From JANOSH01 sp031415695 (GTDB taxonomy: Bacteria > Actinomycetota > Acidimicrobiia > Acidimicrobiales > Ilumatobacteraceae): 64,000 nucleotides of DNA. A program made the position numbers and the translations under genes. The notes below the pieces were generated by a model that ran no database searches, was not told the DNA's origin, and was given only the letters and a program-made list of their open reading frames with translations. The stretch covers positions 124,001 to 188,000 of the forward strand of contig JANOSH010000044.1 of assembly GCA_031415695.1 (NCBI GenBank). The letters run 5' to 3'. This document shows, piece after piece, positions 1 to 7,603 of this stretch. Numbering within the stretch: the first letter of the stretch is position 1; each line of letters begins with the position of its first letter.

Positions 1-480
1 GGCCGCCTGGGCGGCCTCGGAATCGAACGCCCCAAAGATCAAAGGCCGGTGAGCGCCTACTAGGAATGCGAGGACCACTACGCCCACGGCGGCCGTGGTG
101 AAAATGTCGAGCGTTGTGACGCCCAGGACCTGTCCGACAAGCGCTGCACCCAATGAGATTCTCGGAGATGGTTGCAACCCGTGCACGAGTGCACCCAGGC
201 CGAAGGATCCAGACAAAACGACCCCCACCACGCTCGACTCTTGCAGGCCGCGCACCGACGTCGTCAACAGTATGACGCCCAAGAAAATAAGAGCGAAGCC
301 GAGCGACCCAAGCAGCAGCGGCAACCCCAACAATGCCGCGAGTGCCACGCCGGGGAACGTGGCATGTGAGGTTGCCATAGCGAAAAACGGCAACCGTCTG
401 AGCACGACGTGCACACCAACTGCACCAGCGAGCACACCGATGAGTACCATCTCAACGACGGCGCGCTGCATCAAGCTCAT
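1..480 (-). CDS. Zn/Mn ABC transporter permease (ABC-3 family), 3' end cut by window
   Basis: Reading the minus strand from the ATG at 480 gives an open frame to base 1 with no stop, so the C-terminus lies outside the window. The product starts MSLMQRAVVEMVL and is strongly hydrophobic, with repeated Leu/Val/Gly membrane segments and the 'ATSHATFPGVALA' stretch typical of ABC-3 (ZnuB/MntB) permeases. It matches the same region of the next gene ('FVTDALSHTVFPGVAVG'), so the importer has two related permeases. The ATG overlaps the TGA of the preceding permease (ATGA at 477-480), indicating translational coupling. Metal specificity is inferred from the divergent Zur-like regulator; manganese cannot be excluded. 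Confidence 0.85.
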   Translation of the reverse strand, partial: MSLMQRAVVEMVLIGVLAGAVGVHVVLRRLPFFAMATSHATFPGVALAALLGLPLLLGSLGFALIFLGVILLTTSVRGLQESSVVGVVLSGSFGLGALVHGLQPSPRISLGAALVGQVLGVTTLDIFTTAAVGVVVLAFLVGAHRPLIFGAFDSEAAQAA

Positions 481-1304
481 ACCGGCCGACGCCTTCGCGC
501 CATGGTGGTTGCAAAGGCAGTAATGGCGAAGACGACGACAAGTATCGACGTGATTGCTGCGCCTGCCTCCACGCGAAGGCTATGACGCACGCTGGCGCTG
601 TACGAAACAGCAAGGCCGGCAGCCGCGCCTACCGCTGTGAGCACAATCGATAGTACGGCGATACGCCCGACGCGATCAGAGACAAGCCTGCTCGTCGCGG
701 CGGGCACGATAAGCAATGGCACAACGAGTGCGGTGCCCACCGCCTGAGCGGCGCTGACAACAACAAGGGCCACCAAGCTGTTGAGAATACTGTCGAGTAC
801 GGGAACCTTGTACCCCATGGCCGATGCCGCTTCGACGTCGAACGCCCGTAAATACAGTTCCTTGCCTGCAGCGACAAGAACCACAATGACGATGACGGTA
901 ATGGCGGCTGTCTGAACAATGACGTTACGGTCGACGGTGAGGACGCTACCGAAAAGGAATGTGCCCAAATCGGATTGGAAGCTTGGGCGTCGACTCACCA
1001 CGATGATCCCGAATGCGAAAAACGACGAGATCAGGAGCGCAAGAACGCTGTCATCGTCAGCACGGCGGACACGGGTGAGAACCGCCAACAAAACAGCCGA
1101 GATCACCGCAGCGACCAACGCCCCGAGGAAAAGATGGTTCCCGGCTGCGTAGCCGACAGCGACACCGGGAAAGACGGTGTGGCTGAGCGCATCGGTGACG
1201 AAGGCGTGTCGACGAATGAGTACCACCGTGCCCACAAGACCACACAACAATGAGAGCAACGCCATCTCGACAAAGGCCCGTTGCATGAACGGTTCAGCAA
1301 ACAT
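477..1304 (-). CDS. znuB: Zn/Mn ABC transporter permease (ABC-3 family)
   Basis: Integral membrane permease of a metal importer, about 275 residues, usual for ZnuB/MntB. The start at 1304 (MFAEPFMQRAFVEMALLSL) was preferred to a longer upstream frame because it overlaps the ATPase stop (TGATG) and gives the family N-terminus. About eight hydrophobic segments are visible, with the conserved 'DALSHTVFPGVAVG' loop after the second helix. It ends in a basic ARRRRPV tail. It lies third in a four-gene operon (binding protein, ATPase, permease, permease) in which every junction overlaps. Expression is probably repressed by the divergent Zur-type regulator under zinc sufficiency. Confidence 0.9.
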   Translation of the reverse strand: MFAEPFMQRAFVEMALLSLLCGLVGTVVLIRRHAFVTDALSHTVFPGVAVGYAAGNHLFLGALVAAVISAVLLAVLTRVRRADDDSVLALLISSFFAFGIIVVSRRPSFQSDLGTFLFGSVLTVDRNVIVQTAAITVIVIVVLVAAGKELYLRAFDVEAASAMGYKVPVLDSILNSLVALVVVSAAQAVGTALVVPLLIVPAATSRLVSDRVGRIAVLSIVLTAVGAAAGLAVSYSASVRHSLRVEAGAAITSILVVVFAITAFATTMARRRRPV

Positions 1305-2068
1305 CAGTGTGTGTGGGCGGTGATGACCGTTGTCCCTGCGCCTAAGCCATGGACGGCTGGTCCGTAGGCCTCGGCGAGGTGAGCCGAAGACAACACATGT
1401 GAGGTTGGCCCGTGAGCAAGCACGTGGCCGTTCAAGAGACAAGTTTCACTGCACGCGAGATGGGCGAGTGCGAGATCGTGAGTCGACAACACAACAGCCA
1501 CTCCGTCGGCGCGCATGCGCTCAATGACAGCGACCAGTAGTGCTTGACTGGCTGCGTCGACGCCGTTAAAGGGTTCGTCAAGTAACAGCAACCGGGCCTT
1601 CTGGGCAATGGCCCGAGCGAGGAGCACTCGCTGACGCTGGCCGCCCGATAACGTGCCGAAGCGGCTTGTGGCCCGGTCGCTCAATCCAACCTCGTCGAGC
1701 GCGGCGAGAGCGGCACGTTTGTCGGCGGCCGACGGGCGTCGCCACCACCCAATCTCGCGGTAGCGACCCATCAGTACCACCTGGGCGGCGGTTACCGGAA
1801 ACTCGGGGTCGAGGGTCTCGGCCTGAGGTACATAGGCGACGTGTCGACGAGCAGCAACAGGTGACAACCCAAGCACTGAAACATCGCCCTGAGTGATGGG
1901 AACGATGCCGAGAACTGCTCGGAGCAACGTAGATTTACCGGCACCGTTGGGGCCTACAAGTGCCAACGACTCGCCTGGGCGCACCGTTAGGGATACTGCA
2001 TTGAGTACTGGCTTGCGGTCGAACGCAACGACAAGATCGTCGATACAGAGCGACAACGAATCAGTCAT
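1304..2068 (-). CDS. znuC: Metal ABC transporter ATP-binding protein
   Basis: Cytoplasmic ATPase that powers metal import, 254 residues. All ABC motifs are present: Walker A GPNGAGKST near residue 40, signature LSGGQRQR, Walker B LLLLDEPF with the catalytic Glu, and the H-loop STHD. The C-terminus ends in a His-containing tail (TAHTH), common in zinc/manganese systems. The start ATG at 2068 overlaps the stop of the binding-protein gene (ATGA at 2065-2068), and the stop overlaps the permease start. It is fully typical of the ZnuC/MntA group. Confidence 0.93.
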   Translation of the reverse strand: MTDSLSLCIDDLVVAFDRKPVLNAVSLTVRPGESLALVGPNGAGKSTLLRAVLGIVPITQGDVSVLGLSPVAARRHVAYVPQAETLDPEFPVTAAQVVLMGRYREIGWWRRPSAADKRAALAALDEVGLSDRATSRFGTLSGGQRQRVLLARAIAQKARLLLLDEPFNGVDAASQALLVAVIERMRADGVAVVLSTHDLALAHLACSETCLLNGHVLAHGPTSHVLSSAHLAEAYGPAVHGLGAGTTVITAHTH

Positions 2069-2979
2069 CTCAGCGACTTTGAGATGATGTCGGCGTTGCG
2101 TCGCATCATGGTGAAATAGGTGCCTGCGGGACCATCAACTGAACCAAGGCCATCGCCGAACAGCCCATCGTCTCCGGCAACGATGGTTACCCCGGCCTCC
2201 TGGGCGACAGCGGTGGCGGTCTTGGGTGGCAGGTTGGCTTCCGAGAAGATGGCCGTGACCCGATGTTGTTTCACGTTTGCCACCAGTTCAGTGATATCTC
2301 TCGCCGATAACTCGGCCTGGGTGTCGAAGCTTGGAATAACCGAGCCTACAAACTCGAAACCATAGCGGTCGACGAGATAGCCGAATGCGTCGTGGTTGGT
2401 GACGAGTTTCTTGTTCACAAGGGCTGCGAACTGTTTGTCCAGGGTGGCGTCGAGTTCGGCGGCCTGACGGGTGAATGCAGCGAGGTTCGATTCGTAGATG
2501 GCCTGATTTTGCGGGTCGGCCCGGACAAAACCCTTGGCTATGTTGCCGGCCATGATCGTGGCGTTGATCGGATCGTGCCAGATGTGGGGGTCGGGCTCAC
2601 CAGGGTCGCCATCGTGGCCGATACGCAACTGGACGCCGGTGCTGGAAACTACGACGACTCCTTTGGGTTGGGTTGCTTTGGCTGCCTTGTCGAACCAGGC
2701 TTCTAGACCGGCGCCGTTGAGAACGACAACGTCGGCCGAACCGAGCCGGCGTAGATCGCCGGCGGTCGGTTCGAAATCGTGCGGATCAGCGCTCGGCTTG
2801 AGTAGTGACCTGACCTGCACCAAGTCTCCGCCGATGATGGAAGCAATGTCGGTGACGACGCTGGCTGAAGTGACGACCTGTAGCAGAGCCGCCGTGTCCG
2901 AGGGTGACGTCGAGCAAGCAACAGGCAGTAGGCAGAGGAGAAAAGCTGTGGCGTGGCGCACGAATCCCATGGTACCCAC
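2065..2979 (-). CDS. znuA: Zinc/manganese-binding lipoprotein (ZnuA/TroA-like)
   Basis: Solute-binding protein of the importer, 304 residues. It has a lipoprotein signal with lipobox LPVAC near residue 22, so it should be anchored outside the membrane. Cluster A-I metal ligands are visible: His in 'DPHDFEP', His in 'DPHIWHDP', His in 'TNHDAFGYL', and a C-terminal acidic ligand in 'AGDDGLF'. The short loop 'IGHDGDPGEPDPHIW' sits where ZnuA proteins carry a longer His-rich loop. First gene of the minus-strand operon, with a second possible start at Met4. The upstream region holds repeated ATTGAGAA-type sequence (see the operator entry). Confidence 0.92.
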   Translation of the reverse strand: MGTMGFVRHATAFLLCLLPVACSTSPSDTAALLQVVTSASVVTDIASIIGGDLVQVRSLLKPSADPHDFEPTAGDLRRLGSADVVVLNGAGLEAWFDKAAKATQPKGVVVVSSTGVQLRIGHDGDPGEPDPHIWHDPINATIMAGNIAKGFVRADPQNQAIYESNLAAFTRQAAELDATLDKQFAALVNKKLVTNHDAFGYLVDRYGFEFVGSVIPSFDTQAELSARDITELVANVKQHRVTAIFSEANLPPKTATAVAQEAGVTIVAGDDGLFGDGLGSVDGPAGTYFTMMRRNADIISKSLR

Positions 2980-2981
2980 TT

Positions 2982-3026
2982 TTGAGTACGGTTCTCAATA
3001 CCAAAGTCATTCTCAATAGTTCTCAC
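2982..3026. promoter_or_regulatory. Candidate Zur operator between znuA and zur
   Basis: The 65-bp divergent gap contains an inverted repeat TTGAG-N7-CTCAA (2982-2998), followed by further CTCAA/TTCTCA copies up to about 3026. Read on the minus strand these are repeated ATTGAGAA(T/C) units. The position between a Fur-family gene and a zinc importer makes this the likely operator. The sequence is not a clean match to a textbook Zur box, so the assignment rests on placement. Confidence 0.45.
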
Positions 3027-3044
3027 TGCGGCTAGGCTTCGTCC

Positions 3045-3485
3045 ATGACAGCTCCCGTTGAACTCGACACCGTCGCCGCGGCACGATTGAGGCGAGATGG
3101 TCAGCGTTACACCGAGAATCGACGCGAATTGGTCCGGTTGCTTGATAGCGCACAGCATCCGGTCACCATCCCCGACATTTTGTTGTTGCGTCCCGATCTG
3201 GCCCAAAGCTCGGTCTATCGGAATCTCTCGGTTCTTGAACGCGCTGGTGTGGTGCAGCGAATCATCACTGCCGACGAGTGGGCGCGCTACGAGCTTGCCG
3301 AGGAGTTCACCGAGCATCATCACCACCTCATCTGTTCACACTGCGGGCTTGTTCGCGATTTCACTGTCTCTGAGCGCCTCGAAGAACTCGTGGAAGAAGC
3401 ACTTGCCGACGTGGCCCGCGAGATGGCGTTCACTCTCGGCCACCATAAACTCGACCTCATTGGGATCTGCGCTTCGTGCAGTTAA
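3045..3485 (+). CDS. zur: Fur-family transcriptional regulator, Zur-like
   Basis: DNA-binding metalloregulator of 146 residues, the usual Fur/Zur length. An N-terminal winged helix ('SSVYRNLSVLERAGVV') is followed by a C-terminal metal-binding and dimerisation domain with HHHHLIC and two cysteine pairs (CSHC near residue 97, CASC at the C-terminus) forming the structural zinc site. It is divergent from the metal importer, which argues for zinc-dependent repression of that operon and of itself. The stop lies inside the next gene (overlap 3476-3485), so the downstream dioxygenase-like protein is probably co-transcribed. Confidence 0.9.
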   Translation: MTAPVELDTVAAARLRRDGQRYTENRRELVRLLDSAQHPVTIPDILLLRPDLAQSSVYRNLSVLERAGVVQRIITADEWARYELAEEFTEHHHHLICSHCGLVRDFTVSERLEELVEEALADVAREMAFTLGHHKLDLIGICASCS

Positions 3486-4378
3486 GGCCTGCATCCCTGG
3501 CATACCTGGGCGTCTACTCACCAAACGTCAACGAGTGGCGGACATTTGCTCCATCAATCCTGGGATTCGAAGAACAACCCGACGGGCCACTTGCATCGGC
3601 GTCGTTTCGATGGGACGACCGTCACCATCGCCTCACCATTCATGACGGACCATCGAATCGACTTGCTTACCTCGGCTGGGAATACGTGACGCAGTCACTC
3701 TGGGGCGAAGCGATTGAAGCGTTGCGACACCGCGGATACATCGTCGACGTGCGTACCGACCTAGCCGACACACGGCACGTGCTTGGGTTAGCCCAAGTTG
3801 CCGACACCACTGGCACGACCCACGAACTCACCTACGGGCAGCGCCACGCCGGCCCGTTCGTACCCGGCCGACCGCTGCTGGGCGGAGGATTCGTTGCCGG
3901 ATCGTTAGGCCTCGGCAATGTCCAGCTCGTTGTCGACAACCTGGATGGCGCCACCGAGTTCTACACGAACGACTTAGGTCTGACGATTACCGACGAGGTG
4001 CGTGTTCGGACACGTACGGTGTTCCTGGGGACCAACGATCGCCATCACAGTCTTGGCCTGGCCGGGGTGCCTGGAGCCGACGGCTTGCATCACCTTGCCG
4101 TCGAGGTGCGTAGCCTCGACGACGTCGGCACCGCGTTTGACCTGTGTGGGTCTCACAAGGTGCCGGTGACGCTGTCCCTCGGCAAGAACGTCGGCGATGG
4201 AATCACCAGCTTTCATCTACGAACGCCAGCGGGCTTTGACATAGCGTACGGCTGGGGATCCGCAGTCGAAGCAGGCAACCGCCCCTGGCCGCATCTCGTG
4301 CATGATCGAATGAGCGTCTGGGGCCATCAACCCGATCCAGACGTACCAGCCATCTCGACCATCGTCCGGGCGCAATGA
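3476..4378 (+). CDS. VOC-fold extradiol dioxygenase homologue lacking metal ligands
   Basis: A 300-residue, two-module VOC protein with the layout of type I extradiol dioxygenases (BphC/HsaC). In active members an Fe(II) or Mn(II) is held by His, His and Glu. Here the first His of the 'GLGH' motif is Asn148 (GLGNVQLVV), and the final Glu of the 'TPSGFEVEYG' signature is Ala257 (TPAGFDIAYG). The conserved catalytic His of the 'GRH' motif is also Asn (GKN, residue 238). Only the middle His pair (LHHLAVEV, about 205-206) remains. Ring cleavage by the usual mechanism is therefore unlikely. The start overlaps zur by 10 bp, implying co-regulation. It could be a binding protein or a metal-independent lyase; the function is unknown. 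Confidence 0.8.
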   Translation: MQLRPASLAYLGVYSPNVNEWRTFAPSILGFEEQPDGPLASASFRWDDRHHRLTIHDGPSNRLAYLGWEYVTQSLWGEAIEALRHRGYIVDVRTDLADTRHVLGLAQVADTTGTTHELTYGQRHAGPFVPGRPLLGGGFVAGSLGLGNVQLVVDNLDGATEFYTNDLGLTITDEVRVRTRTVFLGTNDRHHSLGLAGVPGADGLHHLAVEVRSLDDVGTAFDLCGSHKVPVTLSLGKNVGDGITSFHLRTPAGFDIAYGWGSAVEAGNRPWPHLVHDRMSVWGHQPDPDVPAISTIVRAQ

Positions 4379-4518
4379 CAGCAATCGTCGAAGGAACAAA
4401 CTGATTGGCGGCCCGTTGCCATTACGGCGGCTCTTGCCGCGCCCGTTGCTGACCTTCGATACACGGTAAGAGCGGGCAGCGTTGAACGGAATGATGACGA
4501 TTGCAGTAGAATGATTGT

Positions 4519-4728
4519 GTGTTTACTAGAAGCGAAACCGGTGTTGAAGTCGCCCTTCATCTCACCGATTTCGGCATGCAAATGGTCGGGGCAAAATACC
4601 TTCGGCAGCATCCCGCTGCAACCGATGCCGAGGTCGCGGTGCGAATTCAGGAGTGGCTGCTCGAGCGTCCTGGTGCACCCGATGGTGACTGTCCGGGTCG
4701 ACCATGGAAGTGGCGTAACGGGCAGTGA
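4519..4728 (+). CDS. Small putative antitoxin partner of nucleotidyltransferase
   Basis: A 69-residue protein from a GTG start at 4519, ending WLLERPGAPDGDCPGRPW. The acidic helical centre (TDAEVAVRIQEWLLERPGAP) followed by the GDCPGR tail recalls small proteins encoded just upstream of AbiEii-like nucleotidyltransferases in actinobacteria; this is from memory of the context, not a search. Its stop overlaps the start of the next gene (GTGA at 4725-4728), as expected for a coupled toxin-antitoxin pair. The partner is broken, so this may be a surviving antitoxin. Confidence 0.6.
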   Translation: MFTRSETGVEVALHLTDFGMQMVGAKYLRQHPAATDAEVAVRIQEWLLERPGAPDGDCPGRPWKWRNGQ

Positions 4729-5205
4729 ACCCGCTTGAGCGGTCACTGCGCTCGGCTGCTTCAGAGCTAACCCAGATGGGTCGACGATTTGCTGTCGTCG
4801 GTGGACTTGCAGTGTCGACATGGGCAGAGCCCCGGCTCACGCGTGACGCCGATCTCGCCGTCGCTGTCGCCGACGACACAAGGCGTCGTTACCGATTTGC
4901 TGTTTGCCTCAAGCGGCATCGAGCCTGAAATTGTCGAGCAAGCCGTCGCGACGACGGTGATCGTTGGCCTTGTACTTCCGGTCGCTTGCGTCGGCCACCT
5001 CATTGCAATGAAACTGCTGGCCCGCGATGACCGCCGCCGACCCGCAGATGCTGATGATCTCGTTGCGCTCTCAGAGGTTGCGACTGACCAGGACTGGAGC
5101 ATTGCCCACACGGCAGTAGGACTTATCGTCGATCGTGGTTTCGATCGTGGCCGTGATCTCGTGGCGGCGTTTCGTGAACTGCACGGCAACCGACCCATCA
5201 GCTAG
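4725..5205 (+). pseudogene. Broken nucleotidyltransferase (AbiEii/DUF6036-like) gene
   Basis: Two frames together encode a nucleotidyltransferase. The first (4725-4928, GTG start) has the catalytic core 'RRFAVVGGLAVSTWAEPRLTRDADLAVAV', with the GG-x-A and D-x-D residues. It then runs into an out-of-frame tail. The C-terminal half continues in another frame from about 4883 ('GVVTDLLFASSGIEPEIVEQ' to 'ELHGNRPIS' at 5205). Roughly 40 residues that normally join these halves are missing, so the lesion is an internal deletion whose length is not a multiple of three, not a single-base error. The gene is probably inactive. Confidence 0.7.
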
Positions 5206-5261
5206 ATGGTCGTGGGCCCATACCTAGTGCGGCGACGAGGCGTCGGCTGGCATAGTGGGCC

Positions 5262-6911
5262 TCAGCGGATCTCGACCGGTGTTGAGAACCGCACCTGTTC
5301 GGAACCGAACCGGGCCAAAATCTCGAGCTGCCACGTTCCTTTCTTGGTCAAAGAGATATCGGCAAACGTGGCGTGGTTCGACAACGAATGGGTCGGCGGC
5401 GAACTCACAGGGCCGAGGGTGTCGTCGGGTGGCGTGAGCCGAACGGTGAGCGAACTCGGCTGAGAGAGTCCGCCCCCGGCGTTGGTGATGGTGACGTGAA
5501 CGGTGTTCGGGCCAACAGCGGCCGGTTCCAAGATGACGTCGGCCAACCGATTGGCCGACGTCAAGGTGACATTCACGGCGACAGGCGCTCGGCTAGGCAC
5601 TGGTGGCAAGCTCACCAGCGAACTTGTCAACGCCAGGACTCCCGCCGACAAGATGACTTCCATACCCATTACGTCACGCACCCGAACCGACGTGTCACCC
5701 TGGCGTCGCACTAGCACTCGCGAGAGTGCACCCGCGCCGATGAGTACCGCCACCACAAGGGTTTTCGTAATGAGGGTTCGGCCATAGTCACCCTCGCGCA
5801 AGTCGGCGATGGTCGGAACCTGCCGCCAGCCCTGGGCTAAACCTGTGAGCACAACGACGACAACGCTAACAAGGGCGATACTGCTAAATCGCCGAACGGC
5901 TGCCATCGAATCAGGTCGACGTAACGCCGCGAGCGTGAGCACGATGAGGCCGCCAACCCACACCGAGATGGCGGCAAGGTGAACCATCGTGAGGGCGATG
6001 CCGAGTGCTATCCATCGGCCCGACGAACCGTGCCCACTGCGGGCCATAGTGAAAAAGGTCAGTGCCGCCCCGGCAACCGCCAGTAGCCGCCACTGCCGTG
6101 TGCCGGAAGAACGACGCGTTGCGACCAGTGCACCTCCGAACAGCCCAATGGCTAGTGCTCGCGCGGTCCACCATTTCCCGATGCCTGTCTGCAAGAGCGC
6201 CTTCCATCCAGCGCCACTGACCAGGCCGTCAACGCCTTCGCCCGCAATGTTCGCTGCGGAGCATGCCATCTGGACGACGGCCCCCAGAACACCAAACGAC
6301 GCGGCGCCGATCAGCAGATTGTGGGTTCGCCGATCGTTACGCCCATCGGGCCAGATGCTGCTGACCATAACCAGTACACCGGCCGTCACGGCGATGCCCG
6401 CAAACAGCGCAAGGCGAGCAGCGCTTGCCAGGAGACGAACCGTGGACTCGCCTTCGGGGCCGGCGGACAACTTGTTGAGCAGTTCACTTGATGGAGCACC
6501 GGCGCTGGTGCCCACCTGGAAGCTGTAGGCACCGCGAATGGTGTGGCCGTCGACCGATACCACTTGATACGAGACCAGGTATCCGCCGTCACTGAGCGGT
6601 GTACGTACCGCGGCTGCAACGGCGGCCGCTTCCCCGCTTGGCCGTTCGGGTGCACCGAGTTCAAACAATGCGCCTTGAGCATCGTAAAGACGTAACGAAC
6701 CCAACGTTATTTCGATTGGACCGCTGAACCGCACAAGGATTCGATTGGGAGAAACGGTTAGCGCGGCGCCGAATGCCGGTTCACTGCCAACTACCTGCGC
6801 GTGAGCTGATGCGGTTCGGGCGCCAACAATCATGAGCATCAGGCTGCAGATGACAACAGCCAAAGCCCCACCCGCACGAGCCAGAACGACGTGGATGTGT
6901 CGGCGACGCAT
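5262..6911 (-). CDS. CopC-CopD fusion copper-handling membrane protein
   Basis: A 549-residue fusion. Residues 1-36 are a signal peptide (basic start, hydrophobic core, cleavage at ASA|H). The mature protein then begins with His37, the classical first Cu(II) ligand of CopC. The CopC domain (about 37-135) also shows the Asp-Gly-His ligands (D121, H123 in 'SVDGHTIRG'). A run of hydrophobic segments from about residue 155 to 425 forms the CopD-type membrane domain. An extra extracytoplasmic beta domain of about 110 residues ('VAVNVTLTSANRLADVILEP' to the end) follows. The likely role is copper binding at the outer face and transfer across the membrane. No copper regulator is adjacent. Confidence 0.85.
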   Translation of the reverse strand: MRRRHIHVVLARAGGALAVVICSLMLMIVGARTASAHAQVVGSEPAFGAALTVSPNRILVRFSGPIEITLGSLRLYDAQGALFELGAPERPSGEAAAVAAAVRTPLSDGGYLVSYQVVSVDGHTIRGAYSFQVGTSAGAPSSELLNKLSAGPEGESTVRLLASAARLALFAGIAVTAGVLVMVSSIWPDGRNDRRTHNLLIGAASFGVLGAVVQMACSAANIAGEGVDGLVSGAGWKALLQTGIGKWWTARALAIGLFGGALVATRRSSGTRQWRLLAVAGAALTFFTMARSGHGSSGRWIALGIALTMVHLAAISVWVGGLIVLTLAALRRPDSMAAVRRFSSIALVSVVVVVLTGLAQGWRQVPTIADLREGDYGRTLITKTLVVAVLIGAGALSRVLVRRQGDTSVRVRDVMGMEVILSAGVLALTSSLVSLPPVPSRAPVAVNVTLTSANRLADVILEPAAVGPNTVHVTITNAGGGLSQPSSLTVRLTPPDDTLGPVSSPPTHSLSNHATFADISLTKKGTWQLEILARFGSEQVRFSTPVEIR

Positions 6912-6937
6912 CCCAATAGGTTCTCATGTGTAGGTGC

Positions 6938-7072
6938 CTATGTGCTGGACGTCTCGTCGGTGGTCCAACGGTCGGTCTGGGGGCGACTAGATGCGCCAAC
7001 GGCACACATCAGTGCGGCCACCGAGAAGCCGAGCATGACGCCAACGAGTAGTACAAGTAGGTAGGAAACCAC
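6938..7072 (-). CDS. Small single-span membrane protein (putative)
   Basis: A 44-residue frame from GTG at 7072 to TAG at 6938. It has one hydrophobic helix (VSYLLVLLVGVMLGFSVAAL) followed by a polar Thr/Ser/Asp-rich tail (SSRPQTDRWTTDETSST). It fills the gap between the CopCD and DUF1003 genes on the same strand. The clean transmembrane segment plus hydrophilic tail looks like a real small protein, but there is no clear ribosome-binding site and no recognisable family. Confidence 0.35.
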   Translation of the reverse strand: MVSYLLVLLVGVMLGFSVAALMCAVGASSRPQTDRWTTDETSST

Positions 7073-7114
7073 AGAGCGTCAACAATAGCCGATGATGGGG
7101 CTGGGTCAAAAGAC

Positions 7115-7603
7115 CTATTCTTGAGAATCGAACCGTTCGTTCAGTCGCTCGATAGAACGAGTGAGCGTGGCGAGGTCATCCGAGGTCACCACGTCACCCA
7201 AAAGAATTCGGATACTCGCTAGCTCGCGTGCCAAGAACTCGGTGTCATCTTTGGTTCGCTCATTGACCTCCCGATCACGCGCTCCTTGAGCTCGCTCTCG
7301 TTCCTCCTGGCGATTCTGTGCGAGCAAGATCAACGGAGCGGCGTAGCTTGCCTGGAGCGACAAGACCAACGTGAGCAGTACCAAGCCTCGTTCCCACGTG
7401 TCGAACTTCAAGCTGTCAGGAGCCAACACGAGGTTCCAAATCAGCCACACGGCAATAAAGCCGGTTTGCCAAACCAGAAATCGAGCAGTGCCCAGCGTAC
7501 GGGCGATTGTCTCACCAAAGCGACCAAAAGCTTCCGGGTCGTAATGGACACCGAACCGACGCCCCACGCGGCGCGGCGTTGTGAGCTCCTCGCGCCGTCT
7601 CAT
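7115..7603 (-). CDS. DUF1003 membrane protein
   Basis: About 162 residues from the ATG at 7603, chosen because it forms an ATGA overlap with the upstream gene's stop (7600-7603). Two membrane helices separated by a short loop (residues about 38-60 and 70-92, with W-x-x-WN between) are characteristic of DUF1003. A long charged C-terminal helix follows (QNRQEERERAQGARDREVNE), probably coiled coil. The gene is coupled to the soluble MgtE-N/CBS protein, a common pairing in actinobacteria. The biochemical role is unknown; a link to magnesium or membrane sensing is inferred. Confidence 0.85.
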   Translation of the reverse strand: MRRREELTTPRRVGRRFGVHYDPEAFGRFGETIARTLGTARFLVWQTGFIAVWLIWNLVLAPDSLKFDTWERGLVLLTLVLSLQASYAAPLILLAQNRQEERERAQGARDREVNERTKDDTEFLARELASIRILLGDVVTSDDLATLTRSIERLNERFDSQE

